Shown: in pieces, positions 20,817 through 31,412 of the stretch
Numbering within the stretch: position 1 is the first letter of the stretch
How the letters are laid out: each line of letters opens with the position of its first letter
NCBI GenBank assembly: GCA_033296885.1
Contig: MU864021.1
Location: 1-64,000, forward strand
DNA from: Triangularia verruculosa
Taxonomy: Eukaryota > Ascomycota > Sordariomycetes > Sordariales > Podosporaceae
Reading direction: 5' to 3'
Length of the DNA: 64,000 nucleotides
Made by a program: the position numbers and the translations under genes
Notes under the pieces: generated by a model
Database searches by the model: none
Told to the model about the DNA's origin: nothing
Seen by the model: only the letters and a program-made list of their open reading frames with translations

Positions 20817-21289
20817 ATGAAGTTCACCACGATCCTCACCCCCATCCTCCTGGCCTTGTCCACCACCGCCTCCCCCACCCCCGAACCCGCAGCGGTCGAG
20901 TACTTCACCACCCTGAGCAACACGACCGATTCCCTTGTGTACGCCTTTCCCTTTTCCTTTCCCCCTTCCCCCTAGCCTAGGTATACTGACAACAGAGCAG
21001 CAAACGTGCCCCCTCGGGCACCTTCAACACCTGGGCCTCGGCCTCGTCCGGGGGCTGCACCGGCACCCCGGGCCAGAGCATCTCCAACCCGACCAGCGGG
21101 CAGTGCTACACCCACGGATCCGGCACCCCGCAGACCTTCCGGCGCGCGTCGTGGGGCGGGAACAGCTGCCAGATCACGCTGTACAGCTCGAGCAATTGCA
21201 ATGCCGGGACTGTGGCGTCGAGCACGACGAGCGGTGCGTTTTGCTGGAGTGGGGGGTGGGAGTTTTTGAGCTTTAAGCTTGTTTGTTAG
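20817..21289 (+). CDS. Small cysteine-rich secreted protein
   Basis: Two exons, 20817-20938 and 21001-21289 (62-bp intron), 136 aa. Signal peptide MKFTTILTPILLALSTTASP, then a short pro-region, then a Lys-Arg created across the splice junction, a likely Kex2 site, so the mature chain would start at APSGTFNTW. The mature part has six cysteines (three possible disulfides) and is rich in G, S, T. A donor two bases earlier with an acceptor six bases earlier also keeps frame and also leaves Lys-Arg. I do not recognise the family; an effector-like or antimicrobial role is possible but unproven. It converges on another secreted-protein gene at 22505. Confidence 0.8.
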
Positions 21290-21738
21290 GGGGGGGTGTA
21301 AGGGGGTTTGGGGAGAGAGGAGGAGGAGGAAGGAAAAGGGAAGGGGAAGGGGAAGGGGAAGGGGAGGGGGAGGTTACCAAAGGGAAAGGAAGGTGTTGAT
21401 GGCTGGTGGGAATGAAGGCTACCTACCCGGGAAAGGCGGGAGATTTGAATACTTGGGATTCTTTTGGCAAGGATTTGAGGTGATCATTGGGACTGCAGCC
21501 TAGATCTACCTTCTACACTCGTTTTAGAAATCGACCTTCTCTTCTACTGGTGGCCCGATTTGGCTTTCGACTTTTGCTGCTGGGGGTCTGGTGGCTGTTG
21601 GACTGATGAGATCGTAAGTACCAGGTATTATACCCATCTATCTGTCTGTTTACCCTACCTACCTTGCCTTCCTTAAGTAAGGTAGGTACAATCATTTACA
21701 GCAAGCCAGAGTGATTCGGAGGTACCTGATCTGCCTTC
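21290..21738. repeat. Convergent intergenic with purine-only tract
   Basis: 21308-21373 contains a long purine tract with GGGGAA repeats, capable of triplex or quadruplex-like structure. 21650-21690 has CCTACC/TAGG tetranucleotides flanking an inverted repeat (CCTACCTACC ... GGTAGG). No gene is supported. Confidence 0.7.
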
Positions 21739-22505
21739 CTATAGCTCGCCACGGTTCTGCAACCTTGCCATCTGCCTCTTGTAGCGTTCTATCAGGATTT
21801 CATACCAAGACTTCCCCGCATTCTTGGGCTGGAAGTGAATCTAAGTAGAGAGGGCAGTCAGTACCAGGTACATATTTCAAAGATATATCGAAGTAAGATG
21901 TCGCGAACTCACCCATAACTCGCCAGTGCCATCCCAGCCCCTTTCCTTGTCGTCGCAGAGCGATTGAGAGCCGCACACTGAGATTGCAGAAGACGGGCTG
22001 ACAAGGTAGATGTACCCGCTGTTCTTCCACTGGGTCTTGATGTATCCGGTGTCGCCCTCGGTGGTGCCGTATGTCATGGACCAGTAGCTTTTATCCGTGG
22101 CGCACAGGTCACCGCCTGATGACGATGCCTTCAACTCGACGTAGCCTATGTCAGCGCAAAAGGTGCCGCTTGAGCTGACTTTGAGATTCGCGTTGCTGCC
22201 AAAGTGGTTCATGCACTGCCAGTCAACGGCTGCTTTGAAGTTCACCGTGGTGTCTTCGGGGGGTGCGTCATCGTAAGTTACGCAGGCATGAACATGTGCG
22301 CCTGTTTAGGTAGATGTGTATTAGCAGGTAGTTGTAAGGATGGGGGCTATTTTTAAATGACGGAGAAGCGCAGAAGAGTGTGTTCTTAGAAGTGGACAGC
22401 TTAGTTTTTCAGGGGGGTAGGTAGAAACGTACCAGCCCCGGCCTGGACCCCTTGGAGGAAATAGCTGGCGGCAACCAAAATGGAAGACGAGATGCTGGGT
22501 ATCAT
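21739..22505 (-). CDS. Secreted cysteine-containing protein
   Basis: Three minus-strand exons: 22505-22433, 22301-21913, 21840-21739, encoding 187 aa. Introns are 131 and 72 bp with GTACGT and GTGAGT donors. The N-terminus MIPSISSSILVAASYFLQGV ends in VQAGAGA, a plausible signal peptide. Six cysteines lie in the mature chain (HACVTY, WQCMNH, TFCADI, DLCATD, SVCGSQ, SLCDD), alternating with beta-strand-like segments (YVELKASSSG, GYIKTQWKNSGYIYLV). The last exon gives a basic helix (WYEILIERYKRQMARLQ). Family unknown. It lies tail-to-tail with another small secreted protein and just upstream of a Tc-toxin A-like gene, so this is an accessory cluster. Confidence 0.8.
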
Positions 22506-23151
22506 GATGCTAAGTTGAAGACTTGAATAAGGTACCTAAGGTAGTGAAATTGAAGAAAGGGTGAGGGATGATGATAGAAATTGTATATTGGTCCTGAGCA
22601 ACTGATTTATATAGAGAAAGAGAGCTCGGGTGTCGAATGGCCTTCATAGCGATAACCAACTGTACTTCTTTCTTCTCATCCGCGCTATTGATGTTCTCCA
22701 AATATGGTCTCCAAACAGGTCTAGACATGTTCATGTCGCTGCGAATGAGCAAGCTGAACGTTAACGCATGTCACCTCATCCGTGTATCGGATATCCAGTC
22801 AAGTCTGGGAATAAACCGTCGATAGTCTGAAAGGATCTGATAAGTGGAGCATGCAGTTGTTCTAGCCCCTTGTGAACGTCTACCTTACATCTCAAATCCA
22901 CTTCCATTTGCCCAATCACACAAAACAATATGTTTTCAGCTGACATGAGTGTGCATGAGCTGTATGGCAGGGATCAATGTAAGGTAGCATCGCACCACAG
23001 GCTACCAGTATGAGGCTATCAGCAGTTATTCCATGAAAGGAACCGGTCGGCGGCCGAACCTCAACAATCGTCTTGTGTTTTTAATTTTCCGAATATATCC
23101 CTCACCTGTCAGACCTCCTGTACGCGTGGAAGGCGTACATTGACTCACTCC
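22506..23151. promoter_or_regulatory. Divergent upstream region
   Basis: Lies between the secreted-protein start (minus) and the Tc-toxin A-like start (plus). A TATA-like TTTATATAG lies at about 22609-22617 for the leftward gene. No ORF is supported. Confidence 0.45.
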
Positions 23152-26100
23152 ATGGCTGGCAGTAATCTCGACGCTGTCTACGATCGTCTTCTCGACCAAG
23201 CCGGCAAAAACAACACAATTCAAGATGTGGTGGGACTGATAAACTCGACTGCCCGAGGCGGCAAACTTCCACCAGAGGAACGGGCGAGTTTGAAACTTAT
23301 CAAGACCTTGCTTTACGGTGGGGCCTTGCTTCGCGGTGGGGAGAGCTTCCCAGCTTGTCGATGGATACTCGATCAAATCGCTTCGTCCGAAACCACAGTC
23401 AACGACCCGAGAGACCTCGTCGCTACTGTACTCTTTCCGCGCACGCAGCTCAATAACCGGATTGGTTCAGAGTCGACTGAAGTCAGGGAGGCTCTCGACA
23501 GGATCCGAACTATTTTCTTCATAACAGAGAAATTGTCTGTTCTCAAGGCGCTGGTAAGGTCAGGTGCCGACTTGGACCAACTCCCATTAGGCGTCACCAC
23601 AGCCTGTGCCAAGTTTACAGCATGGGTTCTGGACCAGCTCCGCAGTCCCGGGGTCAAGAGAGTCAACTTGCTGGACCCTGAGCAGTTCACTAAAGCTGTG
23701 GCTGCCGAGTTTGAGGACGTGTCATCTTCTTCAGTGGAGGGTTTGAAGCAGGACTTTTATGCCGCGTCAGACTTTGTCCACTCGCTCCGGGAGCTCAGTC
23801 ACGTTGTCCGGGAGCCAGAAGACGTGCTCCTTTTGTGCGACAAGGGGTTCGATTCCCATCGAAGCATTGCTGTGCCGCCGTTGGAGGTGTTCAGAAAGGC
23901 GATGCTTCAACCGTCCAGGTTGCAGGGAAGTAGCCTTTCCGAGCGCGACGAGTCCCGGATCAGGGACATTCATGATAAAGCACGGCGTCTCCGAGGCTGG
24001 AGTCAGAACGGGCCGGTAGATGCAATGACGGCTCGTAACACAAAGTCTCAACAACCTCAAGAGTTTGCTGTACCGGATATGGTTCCTGCACCATTGAGGA
24101 TTGAGAAAATAAACCCTTCATGCGGGACCTGCTGCTCTAGAACCAGCCTGTCTGCTTACTTCAAAGACCTGATGAGTCTGCTTAAGCGGTCTCCCACTGG
24201 GCACAAAGATGACAGGAGTGCGCTCGATGTACTCTCCAATAGAAGGCCGGATTTGATGGGCCTTGACCTAACCTGCGCAAATGCTCAGACAAAGATTCCC
24301 TACACCGGTCTCGTCAACGAAGCTCTCGAGTCGTATATTAGCTACCAGGCCGGCAAGGCGCCTACAAATCCCAGCCCAAAAGAGGCGGTTGTCTGCCATG
24401 GCGATCCCGGAGCAGTCCCAGCCTGCGATGCAAACAACACGGACGAGTCTGTATACACCGAGCTGATATCCCAGCAATTGTATCCGTTCTCGGTGTTTCC
24501 TTTCAACAATTCCCGCACTGAGGCGTTCCAGATCCTCCATCGCCTCGATCTTTCGTACTTGGAGCTGGTCGAGACCTTCCGTGACCGAGATCTTCTCCTC
24601 CGGAGCGCCGGAGTGCCCAGTTCTTGCTGGCAGGAAGCTTCGCCCTTGAAAGAGCAACTCACGACTGGGGTCTCTGAGGCCTTTGCCCGTCAGAGTGCAG
24701 CTGAGTCTCTTGGGATGTCACAAGAGGACTTCGCCGCCATCACCGGCGAGACATACTGGGCGGGCTGGTTTGCCGACCTCCTTCAGGGACTATCGAAAAC
24801 TGGTGTCAAGGTTCAGTCAGTTGTGGAATGGAATGCTGCACAGCTCTGGGGATATTCTGACAGCACGGCCATGGTGGATGTTTCTAGTGAAAAGGGATTG
24901 TCTTGCATTCGTGAGCTGATGAAGCGGTCAGAGCTCGACTTACAGGATATCATGGACCTCGTCAAAACGCAAACCTTCAACCGGGATCTCGTTATTGTTA
25001 ACAAGGATGGCTACGCAGAGCATACTAATTCGATCGATGACATGGGTCTATTGGCAAACGAATCGAAGCCGTTGACAGAGAATCTGTGCTGGAGGCTGCA
25101 GTCGTTCATTCGTCTGAAAACCAAGCTTGGATGGTCGATCAAGGATCTGGATGCGGCGATATACTGCTTGAGAAATCTCGAGATCCGTCAAATAGCAACC
25201 TCTGAAAAGCCAACTATACCAGAGGAATCAAACTTCACAATCACTCCTTTGGTGATCAAGAGTCTGGCAGCCATTGTCAAGCTGAGCAGCCTAGTCGACA
25301 TTGAACCGGTAGCTTTACTGCCTCTTTGGGGCCCCATTGACTCCTTTGGTGAGAAGTCATTCTTGTACAGCAGACTTCGCGCGCCAGGAATCGACAAGCT
25401 TCTCACAGTGGTTCAACGGCAAGAGGACAATACTGCCTATCCCACACTTGATGAGACAAAGATGGCTATCTGTGCAGCTCTAAAATGGCCAGCACAGCAC
25501 TTTCCAGCGCTGAGGGAAGCAGCAGGTCCTGGAGATGGAACTACTTTGCTCAACGTGGAAACTCTCTCGGTCCTATACCGGCATGCTTTGATCTACCAGG
25601 TGCTTTCCATATCGCCAAGCGACTATCCACGTTTCTTTAAGATCTTCTTTGCATCAAACAATAACGCCGAGGACACGGCGCCGTTTGACCGTCCTGAAAC
25701 AACACTGACTATCATTGAGGAGTGGAGGAAGCTTTTTGATGCAGGCTGGACGCTTGACTCGATATGCAGCGTTTTTGATACCGCTGGTGACCAGCGAAAC
25801 ATTGTGATCTACCGAATCTTGAGACTGGATTTGGAAGAGCTTCAGCTGCTCAAGTTTAACTTGGCTGCCACCCCAACTCTGTCCGAACTCGTTCTTTTAC
25901 AGCAGTACAGCGAGCTTCGAGAGTCTTGCGAGCAGACCGATGGCCAGAGCAGTCTTGTATCCTTGATCAAGTGGCTCGCCCGGACAAATGTTGCAGATAT
26001 CCCAGAGGTTGCTTGTCGTATCTCTGACGCCACGGGCTGGGACAGACAGCGATTGGAGGAGATACTCCGTTGCAAATATGAGGGAGGCAGCGAGCAGAAC

Positions 26101-26667
26101 CAGAAGATCATGATGGCAAATTTGCAAAGACTCAAAGTCATTCTTGACCTCCAAGCCATCATGACAGTCGATTCTCGTCTTCGCAGAGCAGCTGCCGGGG
26201 CCAGAAACCAGGAGTTTTCACCACCCATCAGCACATTGATGAGCCTCGCGCAGCCATGTTTGACTTTGAATGGACACAGGCCCACCGATTCGACTGTCAT
26301 TCGTAGCTTGCGAGCACAACTGACGCCGACACTGGCATCAGACATCAACGATTACATGATGGCTAAAAGGCATGCTGTCCTTGTTGCATTTCTCCTCCAG
26401 CAGGACTACATCACCAAGCAAGGAATAACCAACATCGATGGCCTGTTGCAGTACCTTCTCCTCGACGGACAGATGGGACCACAAGTTCAGACGACACGAA
26501 TCAAGCATGCCACTACAGCAGCACAACAATTCATCCAGCGCTGCCTTCTCGGCCGTGAAAGCGAAGTAACCGCGACAGCCATCTCGCGAGAGGACTGGGG
26601 ATGGCGGCTGGAATACTCTCGATGGGAGGCTCATATCAAACACTCTCTTCCTTTCAACACCTCCTGA
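23152..26667 (+). CDS. Tc-toxin A (TcA)-like protein, N-terminal half only
   Basis: Intact 1171-aa ORF from the ATG at 23152 (CTCCATGGC context). Residues about 320-420 carry the VRP1/SpvA-type region found in TcA subunits of bacterial insecticidal toxin complexes: a cysteine-rich CGTCCSRTSLSAYF, LDVLSNRRPDLMGLDL, and GLVNEALESYI. The rest is mostly alpha-helical like the TcA shell. The last residues (RLEYSRWEAHIKHSL) align with the WMKNYRVWEANRK-type segment just before the neuraminidase-like region. Full TcA proteins are about 2400-2500 aa; the receptor-binding, pore-channel and TcB-binding parts are absent. The stop is 20 bp from the convergent MFSD5 gene, with no room for more exons. No TcB/TcC partner is in the window. 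Fungal TcA-like genes are known and are considered transfers from bacteria; whether this one is a relic or a working short form is open. Confidence 0.75.
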   Translation: MAGSNLDAVYDRLLDQAGKNNTIQDVVGLINSTARGGKLPPEERASLKLIKTLLYGGALLRGGESFPACRWILDQIASSETTVNDPRDLVATVLFPRTQLNNRIGSESTEVREALDRIRTIFFITEKLSVLKALVRSGADLDQLPLGVTTACAKFTAWVLDQLRSPGVKRVNLLDPEQFTKAVAAEFEDVSSSSVEGLKQDFYAASDFVHSLRELSHVVREPEDVLLLCDKGFDSHRSIAVPPLEVFRKAMLQPSRLQGSSLSERDESRIRDIHDKARRLRGWSQNGPVDAMTARNTKSQQPQEFAVPDMVPAPLRIEKINPSCGTCCSRTSLSAYFKDLMSLLKRSPTGHKDDRSALDVLSNRRPDLMGLDLTCANAQTKIPYTGLVNEALESYISYQAGKAPTNPSPKEAVVCHGDPGAVPACDANNTDESVYTELISQQLYPFSVFPFNNSRTEAFQILHRLDLSYLELVETFRDRDLLLRSAGVPSSCWQEASPLKEQLTTGVSEAFARQSAAESLGMSQEDFAAITGETYWAGWFADLLQGLSKTGVKVQSVVEWNAAQLWGYSDSTAMVDVSSEKGLSCIRELMKRSELDLQDIMDLVKTQTFNRDLVIVNKDGYAEHTNSIDDMGLLANESKPLTENLCWRLQSFIRLKTKLGWSIKDLDAAIYCLRNLEIRQIATSEKPTIPEESNFTITPLVIKSLAAIVKLSSLVDIEPVALLPLWGPIDSFGEKSFLYSRLRAPGIDKLLTVVQRQEDNTAYPTLDETKMAICAALKWPAQHFPALREAAGPGDGTTLLNVETLSVLYRHALIYQVLSISPSDYPRFFKIFFASNNNAEDTAPFDRPETTLTIIEEWRKLFDAGWTLDSICSVFDTAGDQRNIVIYRILRLDLEELQLLKFNLAATPTLSELVLLQQYSELRESCEQTDGQSSLVSLIKWLARTNVADIPEVACRISDATGWDRQRLEEILRCKYEGGSEQNQKIMMANLQRLKVILDLQAIMTVDSRLRRAAAGARNQEFSPPISTLMSLAQPCLTLNGHRPTDSTVIRSLRAQLTPTLASDINDYMMAKRHAVLVAFLLQQDYITKQGITNIDGLLQYLLLDGQMGPQVQTTRIKHATTAAQQFIQRCLLGRESEVTATAISREDWGWRLEYSRWEAHIKHSLPFNTS

Positions 26668-26687
26668 TAGGTAATCCACCTCAAAAT

Positions 26688-28090
26688 CTAAACATCACCT
26701 CCCCTCTTAACAACCAAACCCCAAAACCCACCCGCCGCCACCAGCAACAACCCCGAACAAACCCTAAAAACCTCCACAAACGCCCTCTCACCCTCCATCC
26801 TCCCCGTAATCAGCAACGCAACCACCACAAAAACATTAAGCGGAATCCTCAAAAACCCATACACCTGACTCCTCACCTCATCTCCAATCAGCTTCCCTTT
26901 CAAATACCCCATAGTAGGGAAATACATCCCTACACAAGCCTCAAACAGACAAAACACCCAAAAGGTAAACTGCGAGGACGCTGTGGTGGAGGAAGCAAGA
27001 AAGAAACAAGCCGATGAAACACCTAATAACGCCAGCAAAAGCGAGCTAAAGGATAAACGCGAGGTGATCCTGGAGAAGATCAGCGAAGAAGCGAGCGTCG
27101 AGGCCATAAACGCCGCAAAAATAACACCATATGGCAGCGCTGTCCCCGCAGAAGACAACGATTGCAAAGCCGGAGCCCAGAAAAACACAAACAGATACAT
27201 CGACCCCTCAAACACCGTAGTCGACAGTCCCAATGCCAGAACCGTCGGGCTACACAAAGTTTTCAACAGCGAGCTCCCCGTTTTTCTGATCTTGTCGTCC
27301 TTTTTCTTATTGTCGTCCTTCTCCGCCCTGGCAGGCTGCCCATAATTCTCCTCCTTCTCACCATCAGCTTCCATCTTTTTTTTATTTATAAAGAAAGAGA
27401 AAAACTTACCCAACTACACCAAATAACCCCCCCCGCAACCAAAAGCATCACCACCGCCAGCCAAAACGGCGCCTTCTCCGTCCCCGCCCACCCCACGATC
27501 CCCTCCCCGACTACCCCGCTCGCAATCGCCACGACGCTATTCGCCGTGCTCATCACCCCAAACATCTCCCCTAACCTCCCCTCCAACCCCCTGTTCTTGA
27601 AGTCTGATACCAAAAAGCTTTCAAATACCGTGAATAACAAGCTAGTTCCTAGCCCTCCCAACATCCGTCCTAGGAATAGCACCGGAAGGGAGGAGGAGGC
27701 TGTGGTTAGGAGGCATGATAAAGCGTATATGAGGCAAAAAGAGAGACAGGCGGATTTGCGGCCGTGGGTGTCGGCTAACGAACCGATGAAGGAGCCGGAG
27801 ATGGCGCCGGAGAGGAAGCCGGTGGTGAAGAGGGGGGGGATGAGGTGGGGGGGGAGGGAGTGGGTTTTTGTGTAGAGGGGGTAGAGGTAGGGGCCTTGGA
27901 GCCAGTCGGAGGCCATGATGAGGGTGTAGACTGAGAGGAAGGGGGTTAGGGGGGAGGTGAGGAGGGATTGGAGGCCATCTTTGGACGGGGTTGGCTTTGG
28001 AGAAGATGGCTGGGATTGCTGGCGGGCGTAGAATAAGGCGCCGTTGAGGGCGAGGAGGGCGGTTAGGTTGAGGGTGTAGATGGAGGGCAT
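26688..28090 (-). CDS. MFSD5-type major facilitator (molybdate-anion transporter family)
   Basis: Minus-strand exons 28090-27410 and 27335-26688 (74-bp intron ending GGGCAG). A nearer in-frame acceptor at 27375 would make an unusually short 35-bp intron; both keep the frame and differ by 13 residues. About 442 aa with 10-12 membrane segments. N-terminal MPSIYTLNLTALLALNGAL, DWLQGPYLYPLY, the loop GSLADTHGRKSACL (MFS motif A) and LGTSLLFTVFESFLVSD are MFSD5 signatures; the second half has STTVFEGSMYLFVFFWAPAL. Members are implicated in molybdate uptake in algae and animals; fungal function is inferred. Its stop is only 20 bp from that of the truncated TcA-like gene. Confidence 0.9.
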
Positions 28091-28853
28091 TTCGGGGGGC
28101 TTGGCGTTGGTGATGTTGGAGACGAGGCTGTGGTTAGTGAAGGGATGGTGAAAACATCAAGGTGTGGATATACGCGACAGTGAAGAATAGAGAACACTGA
28201 AACAAAACAAGTGGCCTTTTTCTCCGTTGTGGTGGTGGTGGTGTCAATTACCCGGCTTGGATATTGAAGGCACGGCAAGGAGGTGAGAGGCTGTGACGTT
28301 GCGTGTTTGGAGTTTCTGGTTGGTCAGCGGCATGGATATTTCGAATGAAGACAATGAGTTCTGGGATGAATATATTGAGATGTATGTGTACGGGAAACGA
28401 GACAAGATCTCGTCATTGTTGTATCTCTCGGTCTCCCTAGCTTGAAGAAGTCAAGGTGTCAGGGTTGGGGATACTCCGTATGGTTGATAACGATAGAGAC
28501 CCTAACCCTGCCTCCTCAAACCAAAGGCGGTGTGCTCGACAGGCACCAGCTCCCCACTTTCTGCCGTGGCTGCCCGCCGCCAGTGCCAGGAACAGGGCCT
28601 CCGGTTCCCGTCGCCTGTCGCCATCATTTTCGCGACAGCATTTCGAGCTTCGCCAGCCACGCCGTCACCGCGCATAACCCGCCAGCGGTTGCCTTTTTTT
28701 CTAGCAAAAATACAGACCCAGATTGCGCGACAATATCTCGCTCATTCTCGATATCCCATACCCTTCCATTGCTTGCGCCCAAGCCCCAGGGAGCTCAGTC
28801 CACAAGACGCCTGTAATCCGCAAGGGAGGCGCTTCTGATCAAAAACTGCCAAA
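28091..28853. promoter_or_regulatory. Bidirectional promoter, MFSD5 / Rxt2, with telomere-like box
   Basis: 763 bp between divergent starts. A CCCTAACCCT decamer lies at about 28499-28508, the same one seen in the MAK5/TRM7 promoter. A GGTGGTGGTGGTG run lies near 28230. No ORF is supported. Confidence 0.45.
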
Positions 28854-30334
28854 ATGTCCAACCAGCAACAAGCTTTGGTCATGGAGACCATAGTAGGCAT
28901 ACGGAAAAAGCTTAAGAGGAAATCATATGGTAAGCACTCCCGCACCACCCGGTCTCTGCTGCCGTGACAGTGCTAACACCACCATGTTCTACAGACTCGG
29001 ATTCCGACTCGTCCATTGACCAACCTACGAATCGCGGAAACAAACTCAAGAAGAGATCGAGATTCGTCGCACGAGGCAGGCTCACCGGCTCCGCGGGCCC
29101 GGCTGGTTACAAGGAGATCGCCGAACACGCTGGCTACCAGCGAGCCATCATCAACCACAACCCGCCCCTGATCGACCAGGACGGCTACGACATCACTAGT
29201 GACGACGATGAACAGGAGGTGCAGGAAGCTCTCGCTACCGCCATGGACGACAACCCGTACTCGGATGTTCACCTCGAACAAATCTTTGCTCCGTTGGCCT
29301 CGGTTACCGACCTGCCGACGCACCCGGCCATGTCGAAGCCCTTTACCTCGAAAGCCCTGACCGAGTTGGTGGACCAGGCGCGCATAATCATGCAGAGCGA
29401 GAACAAGGCCTTGTGGAAGGTCAAGCCTTTGTTGACGAAGCTGGTTGGCGACAACACTTGGGTGCCATGCGGACTCATGAGCGGGCCCGACGATGCATTG
29501 TTTTTTACCGATCCTACCAAATTCTTCAACCGCCCTGACCGACAACGTCTGCGCCCGACAGCGGCTCTTACGAACGGGGTGACATCGGCTCCTGGAAGCA
29601 CATCTGGGGAATCGGCTGTACGAGAAAGAGTGGACGGTGGGGTGCCAGCGCCGAGCGCGCCAGCTTCGGAAGACACAATAGACGGGGAAACACTGCCAGA
29701 CGCACCAGCAGTGACGAATGGGGAAACAATCGCAGAGGCACCAAAGCCAACGGAGGGTCGCGACGAACCACCGCAAGTCAATGGGGACAGTAAACAGGAC
29801 GAGGGGACACAAGATGAGGAGAATTCAGGCGACACCACCAAGGACGAGGCAGAGGACTCGGACGTGGTCATGGCTGAGGCGCCAAAAAGACGAGACCTTT
29901 TAAACCGACCAGACATCCGATTACGCACACCAGCACTGGCGCCCACCAGCGACCCATTCGGACCAGACGCTCCCTTTATTCATCCAATGTTCATCACCCC
30001 TCGCGAAGCTCGTCAGGACAGGAACATGGGATTGGCAGAACATGAGGCGGAAGAGCTGCGACGGTGGCTGCAGGCATATGTGCAGAAGCAAGAAGAAGTA
30101 TGCAGGGGTGCAAAGAAGCTCTACGAACAGCTGCTTCGTGCAGACAGGTTACGAAAACAGGTGCTGATGTGGGCGAAGGCGGAGGCGCACTGCGGGCCAA
30201 ACACGCACATGTCGGACGGAGAGGACTGGTACGACAAGGAGGAGTGGGGCCTGGCAGAGGATCTGAAGAAGGGAGAGGATGAGGTGGAGGAGGATGTGGG
30301 CACGACGCAGAAGAAGACGAGGAACAGGAAGTGA
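28854..30334 (+). CDS. rxt2: Rxt2-like subunit of the Rpd3L histone deacetylase complex
   Basis: Two exons, 28854-28929 and 28995-30334 (65-bp intron, GTAAGC donor, TACAG acceptor), 471 aa. The spliced start MSNQQQALVMETIVGIRKKL followed by KRKSYDSDSDSS, NRGNKLKKRSRFVARGRL and the acidic DSDDDE-rich stretch is the Rxt2 N-terminal domain. PLLTKLVGDNTWVPCGLMSG and the C-terminal helical region (REARQDRNMGLAEHEAEELRRWL) are also conserved. The middle is a low-complexity E/P/T linker. Rxt2 works in the Sin3-Rpd3L corepressor, affecting hyphal growth and virulence in pathogens. Nuclear. Confidence 0.92.
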
Positions 30335-31412
30335 ATTAGGGTGTATATACAGAACATCAGGATGATGGATATTGGTTTTTTGTTTTCAGGGGGACTCGTT
30401 ACGATACCAGGGAGGGAGGGGTTTTGCTTCATAACATTTGATACACATGATCTGATGCATGTCTCAATTGGGAACTTCTGGAAAGGAGACACAGAAACAG
30501 AGATTCGGGAGCACACGCAGCTGTCATGGCGATCGAAGGAATCATGTCATTGGCTGGAGGGGGCTCGTGCCACCCTGGTCCACTCACCCGCGCCCTTTGG
30601 CTCAAGCCGCATCCGATGTTCACGATGGCTGCAGGAGTCGGCACTCGGGGGACTTGTTGTGCCGATTTGTTATGGGCGGTGATGTCGTCTTTCTCTCGTC
30701 TGCTCGTCATGGATCGAGGGCGTGGCCATCGGTGGTCTTGAAGGTGAGCTTCAGATGAAGATATCACTGACAGCAAAGAGAACATCCCATCGACTCTCTT
30801 TTAAGCATCTCATCTCATCTCTCGGCACAGCCAGATCTAGAACCCGACAGGGTGGGAGAACCCGAATACAACACTTGGAAGGCGGGAGCCGGCGAAGTGC
30901 CTACCGCAATTGGCCTTGGCGTTTGCCGCCCGCCCGCCGCTCTGGACATCTGACGTGCAGCTCGGGTCACGGTTGACAGGGGGAGGGGAATAAAGACATA
31001 AAGAGCTGGACACGTCCGCGTTTCTGTTTGGTAGGGTCATAGAAATGTACTCTTTATTTCTGGGGGAGTGACGTTTTTGAGTGTTTTATTTGTCAGCTCT
31101 TTGGGCGAGAGAGAGGACTTACATGCGACTTCGACTTACACGCGGCTGCAACAACACCAGTGATTAATTCACGATCCTTGGCGTCGACTGAGAAGAGACT
31201 GGGAGGGAAAGCAAACCGATTGGAGGTTGCGGTTTACACAGCAACGGATACAGCAACACTTTGTCATATTGACGGTACTCGAGCTGCGTATATGCAACTA
31301 CACCACCGCAACAACTGAGCTCACTCAACCCAACCGACAGCCCTTACCTAGGCTCGCCTCTATCCTCACCAACATCACCACTTACCCTTGACACCATCAT
31401 CTGAACTCCACC
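30335..31412. other. Intergenic
   Basis: About 1.1 kb with no supported gene. 31380-31412 is the immediate leader of the MFS gene. CATCTCATCTC repeats occur near 30806. Confidence 0.5.

Noticed and set aside
26668..27400. Further exons of the TcA-like gene beyond 26667
   Set aside because: Sequence directly after the stop is the antisense of MFSD5 exon 2; no continuing TcA motifs in any frame.
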